DNA from: Heyndrickxia shackletonii
Lineage (GTDB): Bacteria > Bacillota > Bacilli > Bacillales > Bacillaceae_C
Length of the DNA: 64,000 nucleotides
Assembly: GCF_001420715.1 (NCBI RefSeq)
Contig: NZ_LJJC01000004.1
Location: 2,279,908 to 2,343,907, forward strand
Reading direction: 5' to 3'
A program made the translations under genes and the position numbers. Of the stretch, positions 1 to 6,903 are shown piece by piece. Position 1 is the stretch's first letter. Each line of letters begins with the position of its first letter. The notes under the pieces were generated by a model. The model searched no databases and was not told the DNA's origin. It saw only the letters and a list, made by a program, of their open reading frames with translations.

Positions 1-121
1 GCATCTCAATGTGAAAATCTAAAGGATATTCTTCGTTATTCGTATTTTCTGCATATGTAGGTGATACACCAAAACCCCCAACCAAAAAGAGCGAAATAAA
101 TACATAAACGATTATTCTCAT
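1..121 (-). CDS. Secreted protein, N-terminal fragment cut by window edge
   Basis: About 40 N-terminal codons lie inside the window, read leftwards from an ATG at 119-121 behind a GAGGAAA-type ribosome-binding site. The start MRIIVYVFISLFLVGGFG is a basic residue plus a hydrophobic core, followed by a signal-peptidase-like TYA|EN site near residue 24, so the product should be exported. The rest of the gene is outside the window, so the family cannot be named. It is transcribed in the same direction as the hypothetical gene at 233-928, about 110 nt downstream of that gene's stop codon. Confidence 0.7.
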   Translation of the reverse strand, partial: MRIIVYVFISLFLVGGFGVSPTYAENTNNEEYPLDFHIEM

Positions 122-232
122 TTTTGTTTCCTCGAGTCCTCCATGAATTTACCATTATTTTTAACTATTAACCGAGAAGAATAGCTTAAAAATTATGGAA
201 ATAGAGTATGGTTAAGGGGAAAAATAAAATAT

Positions 233-928
233 TTATTTGATCTTTACCATATTTTTGGCTTTTCTTTGTGTTAAAATTCGAATTTTATAAAGGAACCACG
301 ATTTTAGAAGAGGTTCCTTTGCATGATGAGATGCAACTTTGGAAAGAAAATAAAAGTCTGCTGGTTCCACATCTATTTTTCCAATCGGTGTTACGGGTTC
401 TTGACTAACCCATTCATCGAAGTGTATAGCTCCTGATTCAACGTGCTGAAAGGTTTTCTGAGGTAAAATATATACGGTCCCATTCGTCCATGGATTGTTC
501 CGAAATGTTTCATGGGTCAAGGAATAAAAATGATATTTATGTTTATTATCCGCAGGAATGCAGCCATTTCGAAAATTCGAATAAACGCTTTCTTTTCGAA
601 AAACAGCATAAAAAATCGACCATATGGGGTCCTTCGTTGCAAAAACAGCGTTGACAGATTTACCGTTAAAAAGAGTTTGGTTCCTTGGTTCAAAAGTATG
701 AATAGATGGATGATTTGAACCATGTAATATTAGCTGTTTATTTTCAGCTAAGTAGGATAAGAACTTATATTTTGGTATTGGCAAGTTATATTCTAATTTA
801 GGAAGGTCCTCTTTAGCTAATCTTTCAAAGAGGAGCTCAAATTGTTCTTTTTCATGAGGTGACAGGTTTATTGATGGAGATGGGAACAGAAGAAGCCTTA
901 ATAATAAATTGTAAAACCTTTTTTTCAT
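233..928 (-). CDS. Hypothetical protein, possible ADP-ribosyltransferase-like fold
   Basis: This 231-aa protein starts at an ATG behind GGAGGTTT. It has no clear membrane segment or signal peptide; the N-terminus is basic and mildly hydrophobic. Around residues 67-105 it has LILHGSNHPSIHTFEPR followed by VFATKDPIWSIFYAVF. A pattern of 'HGS...EPR...VFAT' resembles small bacterial proteins with an ADP-ribosyltransferase-like fold, but that is inference from a short pattern and not a firm assignment. A gap of about 165 bp containing promoter signals separates it from the divergent two-component system. It is otherwise unrecognised. Confidence 0.7.
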   Translation of the reverse strand: MKKRFYNLLLRLLLFPSPSINLSPHEKEQFELLFERLAKEDLPKLEYNLPIPKYKFLSYLAENKQLILHGSNHPSIHTFEPRNQTLFNGKSVNAVFATKDPIWSIFYAVFRKESVYSNFRNGCIPADNKHKYHFYSLTHETFRNNPWTNGTVYILPQKTFQHVESGAIHFDEWVSQEPVTPIGKIDVEPADFYFLSKVASHHAKEPLLKSWFLYKIRILTQRKAKNMVKIK

Positions 929-1005
929 TCATAAACCTCCGAAAAGTTATTTATTAATACTTTCAAGAAGATTTAAAAAAAACCCTTTTTACATGATATA
1001 TTCGA

Positions 1006-1034
1006 TTTAATAAATATTTAAGATTTTGTTTATT
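1006..1034 (+). promoter_or_regulatory. Putative response-regulator site upstream of the histidine kinase gene
   Basis: The 18-nt block TTTAATAAATATTTAAGA at 1006-1023 recurs exactly at 3493-3510, upstream of the membrane operon. Here TTAAGA (1018-1023) is followed after 5 nt by the weaker repeat TTTATT. Hexamer direct repeats with 11-bp periodicity are typical of OmpR/PhoB-family binding sites, so autoregulation by the 2550-3236 regulator is inferred. The block sits about 75 nt before the start codon. Confidence 0.45.
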
Positions 1035-1095
1035 CTCCGTTTAGAAATAGATGCTATTGTTCAAATTATTGTCTTAAAATGGAGAGGGTGAAATA

Positions 1096-2553
1096 ATGTC
1101 CATTCGAAAACGGTTATTTATTTCCAATGCAGCAATGGTGTTGATGCCAATTTTCGTGTTAATCCTTTATTTTTTATTATTGGGTATCGTATTTAGTGGA
1201 GATATAAAAATATTAGGCAGTAATTTTCATCAAGGCTGGCAGCGTCCGGAATCAAGTAAGAATACGAACATATTCAATCAACTCATTAAGCTTACATCAA
1301 CAAATTCCGAAAAACTATTAGATGAACATTATATTGAATCGATAACAAAAAATATGGAGAAAAACCATTCGGGTATCATTATTCGAAAAGGGAATAAGAT
1401 TCTGTATAAATCAAAATATGTACTGCATGTTTCAAACGCTGACTTTCCAGTGTTCGGTAAGGAAGGATATGATCCCGTGGTATGGATTGGTCATAAGCAA
1501 TATTCCATGAGACAGCATGACTTTTACTTTAGAGATGGAATGGAAGGTTCCATATTTTTAGTTGATAAAGGCATCAATTTTATGCAAATTGCCAGAAGAT
1601 ATTTCCCGCTCATCTTTTTTGGCATAGTGCTTATTCTAGTCGGAACGAATGCGTTGCTTTCTTACTTTATGTCAAGAAGTATCTTAAGACCTGTTAATCA
1701 ATTATCTGTTGCTGCTGAGAAAATCAGTAAGGGACAATTAGATTTTCATCTTGAGACATCAAGTAAGGATGAATTAGGAAAATTGGTGAAAAGCTTTGAC
1801 CAGATGCGAGAGAAATTAAAAGAATCTTTGGAATTAAGAGAGCGATATGAAAACAATCGCAAAGAACTAATAGCAAATATTTCTCACGATTTAAAAACAC
1901 CTATTACTTCCATTCGAGGTTATGTGGAAGGAATTATGGATGGTGTAGCAAATTCAAAAGAGAAGCTGCAGAGCTATCTTAATACGATACACGCTAAAGC
2001 GGAGCATATGGCCCATTTAATTGAGGAACTATCCTTATATTCCAAGTTGGATGTCAAAAGCGTGCTGTTTCAATTTGAGAAGGTGAAAATGAATGCTTTT
2101 TTGGAGGACTATATAGAAGAGTTAAGAATGGAAAATAATCAAGCTTTGGAAGTTTCTTTTATCGCGGATAATGTATTAACTGCTTTAGTAGATCGTGATA
2201 AGCTTATTCGTGTGATGAATAATATTATTCGAAATAGTATGAAGTACAATAATAAAGAGATTTGTAAAATAATGATTTCATTGCAGGATATGGGAAAAGA
2301 AGTGTGTGTCTCGGTTAAGGACAATGGCCCAGGTGTTTCATCCGAAGATATTAACCGCATTTTCAATCGTTTTTATAGGGCAGATCCTTCAAGAAATTCA
2401 AAAACGGGCGGAAGCGGTCTTGGATTAGCCATTGCAGCGCAGATTATTGAAGCGCACGGAGGGGAAATTTGGGCAGAACAATCTACAGGAGAAGGTCTAA
2501 CCATCCGTTTCACATTAAAGAAACCCGAAAATGATGGTGGTGGTTACGAATGA
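1096..2553 (+). CDS. Sensor histidine kinase of a two-component system
   Basis: A 485-aa membrane sensor kinase that autophosphorylates and passes phosphate to the adjacent regulator. It has a first membrane segment (about 10-33), an extracytoplasmic sensor region (about 35-168), a second membrane segment (about 170-192), a HAMP linker (about 193-245), and HisKA with ANISHDLKTP, phospho-acceptor His264. The ATPase domain has an N box (NNIIRNSMKYNN, from about 375), a G1 box (DNGPGV, about 409), an F box (FNRFYRA) and a G2 box (GGSGLGLAI, from about 438). The start follows GGAGAGGGTG. The stop overlaps the regulator start as ATGA, so translation is probably coupled. The signal is unknown; the downstream membrane operon is the best clue. 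Confidence 0.95.
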   Translation: MSIRKRLFISNAAMVLMPIFVLILYFLLLGIVFSGDIKILGSNFHQGWQRPESSKNTNIFNQLIKLTSTNSEKLLDEHYIESITKNMEKNHSGIIIRKGNKILYKSKYVLHVSNADFPVFGKEGYDPVVWIGHKQYSMRQHDFYFRDGMEGSIFLVDKGINFMQIARRYFPLIFFGIVLILVGTNALLSYFMSRSILRPVNQLSVAAEKISKGQLDFHLETSSKDELGKLVKSFDQMREKLKESLELRERYENNRKELIANISHDLKTPITSIRGYVEGIMDGVANSKEKLQSYLNTIHAKAEHMAHLIEELSLYSKLDVKSVLFQFEKVKMNAFLEDYIEELRMENNQALEVSFIADNVLTALVDRDKLIRVMNNIIRNSMKYNNKEICKIMISLQDMGKEVCVSVKDNGPGVSSEDINRIFNRFYRADPSRNSKTGGSGLGLAIAAQIIEAHGGEIWAEQSTGEGLTIRFTLKKPENDGGGYE

Positions 2554-3236
2554 AAAGAATATTAATCATCGAAGACGATCAAAGCATTGCAGAACTTGAA
2601 AGAGATTATTTAGAAATAGAAGGCTTTGAAGCATCTATTGTAGAAGACGGGAAACATGCAGTGGAAATGGCACTTAACGGGAACTTTCACTTAATTTTGC
2701 TAGATCTGATGATCCCTAATGGAAACGGATTTGAGATTTGTAAAAAACTAAGAAAAACAACGGATATTCCTATTCTAATGGTGACTGCTAAAAATGAAGA
2801 TATTGATAAAATACGCGGGTTCGGTCTAGGTGCCGATGATTACATAGTGAAACCGTTTAGTCCAAGTGAACTTGTTGCAAGAGTGAAAGCGCATCTTGCC
2901 AGATTCGAAAGACTCATTCGAAAATCAGCACCTGTTGATGATTTACAAATCCGAGGGCTTTATATTAACAAGGCTTCAAGACAGGTATTTGTTCATGAAA
3001 AGGAAATTGTTCTGACTGCACGAGAATTTGACTTATTAATATTTCTAGCTATTCACCCTAATCAAGTTTTCAGCAAAGAGCATTTATTTGAGCGGATTTG
3101 GGGCTTGGATTCAATGGGAGATACGTCAACAGTCACCGTACATGTACGGAAAATACGAGAGAAAATAGAAGCGGATCCTGGTAATCCAATGTATATTGAA
3201 ACGGTATGGGGAGCGGGGTATCGCTTTAAGGGTTGA
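2550..3236 (+). CDS. OmpR/PhoB-family response regulator
   Basis: A 228-aa transcriptional regulator. The receiver domain (about 1-118) has the acidic pocket E8-D9-D10, phospho-acceptor Asp52 in LLDLMIP and Lys101 in IVKPF. A winged-helix DNA-binding domain (about 130-228) has LTAREFDLL and ends with the usual VWGAGYRF. It overlaps the kinase gene by 4 nt. The likely targets are its own operon and the 3574-4718 operon, because both carry the same 18-nt block upstream; that is inference. Length is typical of the family. A strong terminator follows directly. Confidence 0.95.
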   Translation: MKRILIIEDDQSIAELERDYLEIEGFEASIVEDGKHAVEMALNGNFHLILLDLMIPNGNGFEICKKLRKTTDIPILMVTAKNEDIDKIRGFGLGADDYIVKPFSPSELVARVKAHLARFERLIRKSAPVDDLQIRGLYINKASRQVFVHEKEIVLTAREFDLLIFLAIHPNQVFSKEHLFERIWGLDSMGDTSTVTVHVRKIREKIEADPGNPMYIETVWGAGYRFKG

Positions 3237-3241
3237 TAATA

Positions 3242-3283
3242 GTCGTTCTTTATCTCTTGAAAGAGGTGAAGAGCGGCTTTTTT
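3242..3283 (+). terminator. Terminator after the two-component operon
   Basis: The stem pairs 3242-3257 with 3262-3276 (GTCGTTCTT with GAAGAGCGGC through G-U pairs) and is followed by a run of seven T. It lies 5 nt after the regulator stop codon. Confidence 0.85.
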
Positions 3284-3338
3284 ATATTTATCAGTTAACC
3301 TTGTGGAAAATTTATTAGCGGAAACAGCCATCGGTAGC

Positions 3339-3436
3339 GCGTTTCTAGTCTCCTTCTTATGGGTAATGGAATCAAAACCTTAAACTACTTCGTTGTGTTT
3401 CCTTGGGTCTCGCCGAAGATGACGTAGGTGAAATGC
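3339..3436. repeat. Structured intergenic repeat, copy A
   Basis: This is a non-coding element related to copy B at 45515-45642. The outer stem GCGTTTC (3339-3345) pairs with GAAATGC (3430-3436), with one G-U. The inner stem CTTCG (3388-3392) pairs with CGAAG (3414-3418) around a loop that starts TTGTGTTTCCTT. Copy B has different stem bases but the same pairing and the same loop core. It resembles dispersed intergenic repeats that I recall from several Bacillus genomes; that recollection is unverified. Confidence 0.6.
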
Positions 3437-3492
3437 ACTTCCATTTTTTCACTTATCCATACACAGATAAGCAACGCACTAAACACATTTGT

Positions 3493-3521
3493 TTTAATAA
3501 ATATTTAAGAATTGGTTAAGA
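3493..3521 (+). promoter_or_regulatory. Putative response-regulator site upstream of the membrane operon
   Basis: The 18-nt block TTTAATAAATATTTAAGA (3493-3510) is identical to 1006-1023. It contains the direct repeat TTAAGA (3505-3510), N5, TTAAGA (3516-3521), an 11-bp period typical of OmpR-family operators. A TACAAT -10-like hexamer lies 20 nt downstream (3542-3547). The site is about 65 nt before the first gene. Confidence 0.5.
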
Positions 3522-3573
3522 GCGGGTTTATATTTCACACCTACAATATAGCTTGTTGGAAGAGAAATTTTGA

Positions 3574-4074
3574 ATGAAGGGGGAGAAAGGACTGAAGCTT
3601 TCAATAAAATCCAAAAAGCTGCTGGTTACACTTCATCTTATTTTTGCAGCGATAATGTTAGGGAATATGATAACCTTTCTGATTTTCAGCATTATTGCGG
3701 CAGAAGGAGATCAGCAAACAGCAATTATGTGTTTTCATGCAATGAACATTTTATCCGAAACATCTGTTCGGGCATCGACAATTGGAGCAACCATAACCGG
3801 TATATTTCTGTGTATATGGACGAAATGGGGATTATTTCGTTACTATTGGATACTTGCAAAGGAAGGACTGACATTGCTTGCAGTAGGAATAAATTTATGG
3901 GGAATGTATTCATGGACCATGCAAGCTATTATTGCTAAGGAATCTGATATAAATGGTTTAATTAATCAAGCATATCTTTGGACAGGAATTTTTTTGCAAA
4001 TTATCTCGTTGGTATTGATGTATGTCATTTCTGTATTCAAACCATGGGGAAAAAGAATGATCAAAAGAAAGTAA
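3574..4074 (+). CDS. DUF2269-like integral membrane protein
   Basis: A 166-aa protein with four predicted membrane helices (about 16-40, 60-82, 90-112 and 130-152), of the DUF2269 type. Family function is not established to my knowledge. It is the first gene of a three-gene operon (3574-4718) that follows the two-component system and shares its upstream 18-nt block. The ATG at 3574 lies behind a modest GGAAGAG. A second purine-rich stretch, GGGGGAGAAAGGA, lies just inside the reading frame, so initiation a few codons later is possible. The overlapping frame starting at 3570 gives a cysteine-rich translation without membrane pattern and is rejected. Confidence 0.8.
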   Translation: MKGEKGLKLSIKSKKLLVTLHLIFAAIMLGNMITFLIFSIIAAEGDQQTAIMCFHAMNILSETSVRASTIGATITGIFLCIWTKWGLFRYYWILAKEGLTLLAVGINLWGMYSWTMQAIIAKESDINGLINQAYLWTGIFLQIISLVLMYVISVFKPWGKRMIKRK

Positions 4075-4089
4075 AGGAGGGAGATTCCT

Positions 4090-4494
4090 TTGAATCAAAA
4101 AAAATACGGAAAAAACATAATTAGAATCATATTTGCGATTTTCTCTACACTTTTTTTAATTGGTTTATTTGTTCAAGTGTTTTTAGCGGGATTTGCCATT
4201 TTTGTCGATATTGGAAATTGGTCATATCATGAAATCTTTGTGCGATTTTTTGAATTTATTCCGGTTGGAATGTTCATTCTATCGTTCTTCGGGAAAATAC
4301 CAAAGATGTGGAAATGGCAAAGTGCAAGTTTGTATTTAATGATTATTTTGCAGTATGTAACTGCTATCCTTATAGGAAAAGTACCATATATATCGGCACT
4401 TCATCCGGTTATTGCATTGCTCTTATTCTGGAGAGCGATTGTGGTAGTACAGGAATCTATAAAATTAATAAAAAACACGAGGAGTGAATCATGA
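4090..4494 (+). CDS. Small four-helix membrane protein (DUF6220-like)
   Basis: A 134-aa protein with a TTG start behind AGGAGGG (spacing about 8). Four hydrophobic segments are visible (about 10-38, 54-72, 78-96 and 100-120), with positively charged ends. It resembles DUF6220-type membrane proteins; I hold that name loosely. It starts 15 nt after the DUF2269-like gene, and its stop overlaps the next start (ATGA), so the three genes are one translationally coupled unit. No catalytic residues are evident. A role in sensing or envelope stress with the upstream kinase is only an inference. Confidence 0.75.
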   Translation: MNQKKYGKNIIRIIFAIFSTLFLIGLFVQVFLAGFAIFVDIGNWSYHEIFVRFFEFIPVGMFILSFFGKIPKMWKWQSASLYLMIILQYVTAILIGKVPYISALHPVIALLLFWRAIVVVQESIKLIKNTRSES

Positions 4495-4718
4495 TGCATC
4501 ATTGGGGACATTTTTATCCATTTTGTTTTCTATTTATTATATTAATGATTGGCTTAATCATTGCCAATATAAGAATGTGGCGTGGCAGAAGGGGCTATTG
4601 TTCCAATCGACAATATCCGGATGCATGTTCAATTCTTGATAAGCGACTTGCATCTGGAGAAATTTCAGTGGAGGAATATGAAAAACTAAAGGAAATATTA
4701 ATAAAAAATATAAAATAA
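4491..4718 (+). CDS. Membrane-anchored SHOCT-domain small protein
   Basis: A 75-aa protein with one N-terminal membrane helix (about 8-27) followed by a basic stretch RMWRGRRG and a C-terminal SHOCT motif (about 47-73: ILDKRLASGEISVEEYEKLK). SHOCT domains are short helical modules found at protein ends, often on membrane proteins. It overlaps the preceding gene by 4 nt; the start may be either of the adjacent ATG codons at 4491 or 4494. It is the last gene of the operon that appears to be controlled by the upstream two-component system. Confidence 0.85.
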   Translation: MMHHWGHFYPFCFLFIILMIGLIIANIRMWRGRRGYCSNRQYPDACSILDKRLASGEISVEEYEKLKEILIKNIK

Positions 4719-5073
4719 GGATGGAAGACAATTTCATTTATTGTCCACTTTCTTGATATGTATATTAGATTATAAAAGAAGTTTGTTCTTTATTCGAACT
4801 TCATCTACAAAATTATAGTTTTTTGTAAATTGATTAATTCCCTCGACAATAGACTGATAAAAGTAATCATACTAATCTGTCTATTGTGGAGGGATTTTTT
4901 TATGAAGAAATTAGAATGCCATAGAAAAAATAATGAAGAATCAGGCATTGTCATTGCTCTTAAAGACGGTATTGGTTTGAAAAAATTTTAGAAGGGACTA
5001 AAAACAGTAAAGTTGCTCTATATAGGGTGTAATGCTATTATTTTCGTACAAATCGAAAAGGGGGTTGACTTAC
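4719..5073. other. Non-coding gap with several hairpins and a 29-codon ORF
   Basis: Small inverted repeats occur at about 4728-4746 (GACAAT/ATTGTC) and 4778-4802 (GAAGTT...GAACTTC), then the large hairpin at 4840-4893. A 29-codon ORF (4902-4991) follows that hairpin. It has no recognisable similarity and is not annotated as a gene. Confidence 0.5.
4840..4901 (+). terminator. Terminator-like hairpin with an embedded Shine-Dalgarno
   Basis: The arm CCCTCGACAATAGAC (4840-4854) pairs with GTCTATTGTGGAGGG (4879-4893) with one G-G mismatch and is followed by seven T. The 3' arm contains GGAGGG (4888-4893), 8 nt before an ATG at 4902. It may simply terminate the SHOCT operon. Confidence 0.65.
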
Positions 5074-5370
5074 TTGGTAAAAGAAATAATATTGGACGAT
5101 ACTACTATTCAGGTAGAACAATATGAGGAAGTAAAGCAAAATGATCTTACGAAAATAACGATTGATTTTAAAGTCACAAGTGAAATGTATCATGATATTG
5201 CCGTACTTCTGTATAGAGAGACATTCAATGTGAAGGTTCCGGAAAGGGGCTTATCATTTAGAGGAAGTATTTCTCAATATTCCACATCCATCACAAATTT
5301 ATATAAAGAAGACCAGGTTGCTGATTATAAAGTCAGTTTGTTGGAATTAGAGAGCGGTGGGAAGGGATGA
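5074..5370 (+). CDS. ykvR: DUF3219 family protein (YkvR-like)
   Basis: A 98-aa soluble protein. The start chosen is TTG at 5074 behind AAAGGGGG; the open frame extends 14 codons further upstream without a ribosome-binding site. The motif YHDIAVLLYRETFNVKVPER is characteristic of the YkvR/DUF3219 family as I recall it from Bacillus subtilis, whose function is unknown to me. The stop overlaps the next gene by 4 nt (ATGA), so it is probably co-translated with the LLM oxidoreductase. The symbol is tentative. Confidence 0.8.
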   Translation: MVKEIILDDTTIQVEQYEEVKQNDLTKITIDFKVTSEMYHDIAVLLYRETFNVKVPERGLSFRGSISQYSTSITNLYKEDQVADYKVSLLELESGGKG

Positions 5371-6353
5371 AATTAAGTATTTTAGATCAAGCTCCTATTT
5401 CTTCGAATCAGTCTGCAAGAGATGCTTTAATAGCTTCAGTTAAATTGGCGCAAGCGGGCGAAAGGTTAGGATATACACGGTATTGGATTGCAGAACATCA
5501 TGATCTTCCTGGACTGGCATGTTCCGTACCAGAGGTGATGCTAAGTTATATAGGAGCAAATACATCCAATATAAGAATTGGTTCTGGAGCTATTCTTTTG
5601 CCTCATTATAAGCCATATAAAGTTGCCGAAATCTTTAATATGCTTGCAACCCTGTTTCCTGATCGCATCGATATTGGGATTGGAAGAGCGCCAGGCGGAT
5701 CGGCCCAAGTGACAAATGCGTTATCGGATAATTTTCTGCAAAATGTATATCAGATGCCAAACCTCATTAAGGATTTGCTGCATTTTCTTGATGATGATTT
5801 TCCTGCCGAGCACGACTATGAAAAAATAAAAGCCTCACCAGTTCCAACTGTTTCACCCATACCTTGGCTTCTTGGTACGAGCAAAAAAAGCGCCTTGCTT
5901 GCAGCGGAATATGGAATGGCTTATGCTTTTGGAATGTTTATGAGCGATCAAGACGGTCAAGAAATTATTCAACAATATAAGAAAGCTTTTAAGCCACGAA
6001 AGTCCGGTCAAACACCAAAAGTAATTCTGACCGTTACTGTTATATGCGCTGAAACAACAGAGAAAGCAGAAGAAATTGCATTGAGTGCACGTGTTTGGTC
6101 TTTACAGCAAGAGAGAGGAGAAGGAAACAATGGTATTCCTTCGTTAGACGAAGCGAAGAATTATTTACAAGACCATTCAGAATCAATAAAAAGTAATAAT
6201 ATGATCGTTGGAAATCCTCAGGAGGTCAAGAAACGTCTAATGGATTTACAGACGCATAATGGAGCAGATGAAATAATGATAGTAACCATTACACATTCCT
6301 CCGTCGATAAAATTCGTTCTTATGAATTATTAGCAGATGCATTATTAGACTAA
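5367..6353 (+). CDS. LLM-class flavin-dependent oxidoreductase
   Basis: A 328-aa luciferase-like monooxygenase of the MsnO8 type, expected to form an FMN-dependent TIM barrel and act in the cytoplasm. Family marks are LSILDQAPIS at the N-terminus, RYWIAEHHDLPGLACS (about 38-53), IRIGSGAILLPHYKPYKVAE (about 70-89) and IDIGIGRAPGG (about 103-113). The substrate cannot be read from sequence; such proteins are often generic LLM members. It overlaps the upstream DUF3219 gene by 4 nt, and a terminator follows 20 nt after the stop. Confidence 0.9.
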   Translation: MKLSILDQAPISSNQSARDALIASVKLAQAGERLGYTRYWIAEHHDLPGLACSVPEVMLSYIGANTSNIRIGSGAILLPHYKPYKVAEIFNMLATLFPDRIDIGIGRAPGGSAQVTNALSDNFLQNVYQMPNLIKDLLHFLDDDFPAEHDYEKIKASPVPTVSPIPWLLGTSKKSALLAAEYGMAYAFGMFMSDQDGQEIIQQYKKAFKPRKSGQTPKVILTVTVICAETTEKAEEIALSARVWSLQQERGEGNNGIPSLDEAKNYLQDHSESIKSNNMIVGNPQEVKKRLMDLQTHNGADEIMIVTITHSSVDKIRSYELLADALLD

Positions 6354-6374
6354 AATATACTTTATTTAAAACAA

Positions 6375-6418
6375 CGGAGCTTCTAGTATTCCTTTTTTAC
6401 TGGAAGTTTCGTTTTTTT
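6375..6418 (+). terminator. Terminator after the LLM oxidoreductase gene
   Basis: The stem 6375-6388 pairs with 6398-6411 (AGTA/TACT closing the loop, CTTC/GAAG inside) and is followed by seven T. Confidence 0.8.
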
Positions 6419-6903
6419 ATGTTAAAGGTGACAGAGAGTAATATGGAATTTAAAAATTTTTTTTTGCGAATAAGGTACAATACCCAGGTAAAAAGAAAGG
6501 GGAAATTGGAAACTTGATACCACATTCAAATTGAAATAAGTGAATATAAAAATATTCATATATATAAATCCAACTGAATGGATAGGAGAAGTCGGCACAA
6601 GATTATTTTAAAAAACCATATTTTAGCAAAAAATTATATTGATATTCTATTTCATTCTCATTTTATTCAATTAAATAGGCAGCTATTTATCTGTGATTAT
6701 TATTTCTCATTATAGTATAAAGCTGGGTTTTATCTCGTATTTGTCATAGTGCAAAGGAACTAAAGTACATGCATTATAAATATTCGGTATATTCCGAAAA
6801 TGAATCAAAAGATTCATTTACTTTACTATATGAAAAAACTAAAATTTATTCACAGATTCACCATTTTTTGTCTTTTAATTAAATTTAGGGGAGGAAAAAA
6901 CGA
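6419..6903 (+). other. Long AT-rich leader upstream of the S53 peptidase gene
   Basis: About 485 bp without a supportable gene. It contains several TATAAT-like sequences (for example around 6713) and the perfect palindrome at 6798-6819. A leader this long suggests complex control of the secreted peptidase gene, but no known regulator site could be assigned. Confidence 0.4.
6798..6819. promoter_or_regulatory. Perfect 9-bp inverted repeat upstream of the S53 gene
   Basis: AAATGAATC (6798-6806), AAAA, then GATTCATTT (6811-6819). There is no T-run of terminator type, and it lies about 85 nt before the start codon, so it could be an operator. The binding protein is unknown. Confidence 0.35.

Noticed and set aside
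3570-3938. Alternative 122-codon ORF overlapping the DUF2269-like gene
   Set aside because: Its translation is Cys/Ser/Asn-rich with no domain or helix pattern, whereas the 3574-4074 frame encodes four clean membrane helices and joins the operon.
4902-4991. 29-codon ORF after a hairpin, as a gene
   Set aside because: Length and sequence give no support; kept only as a finding about the hairpin.
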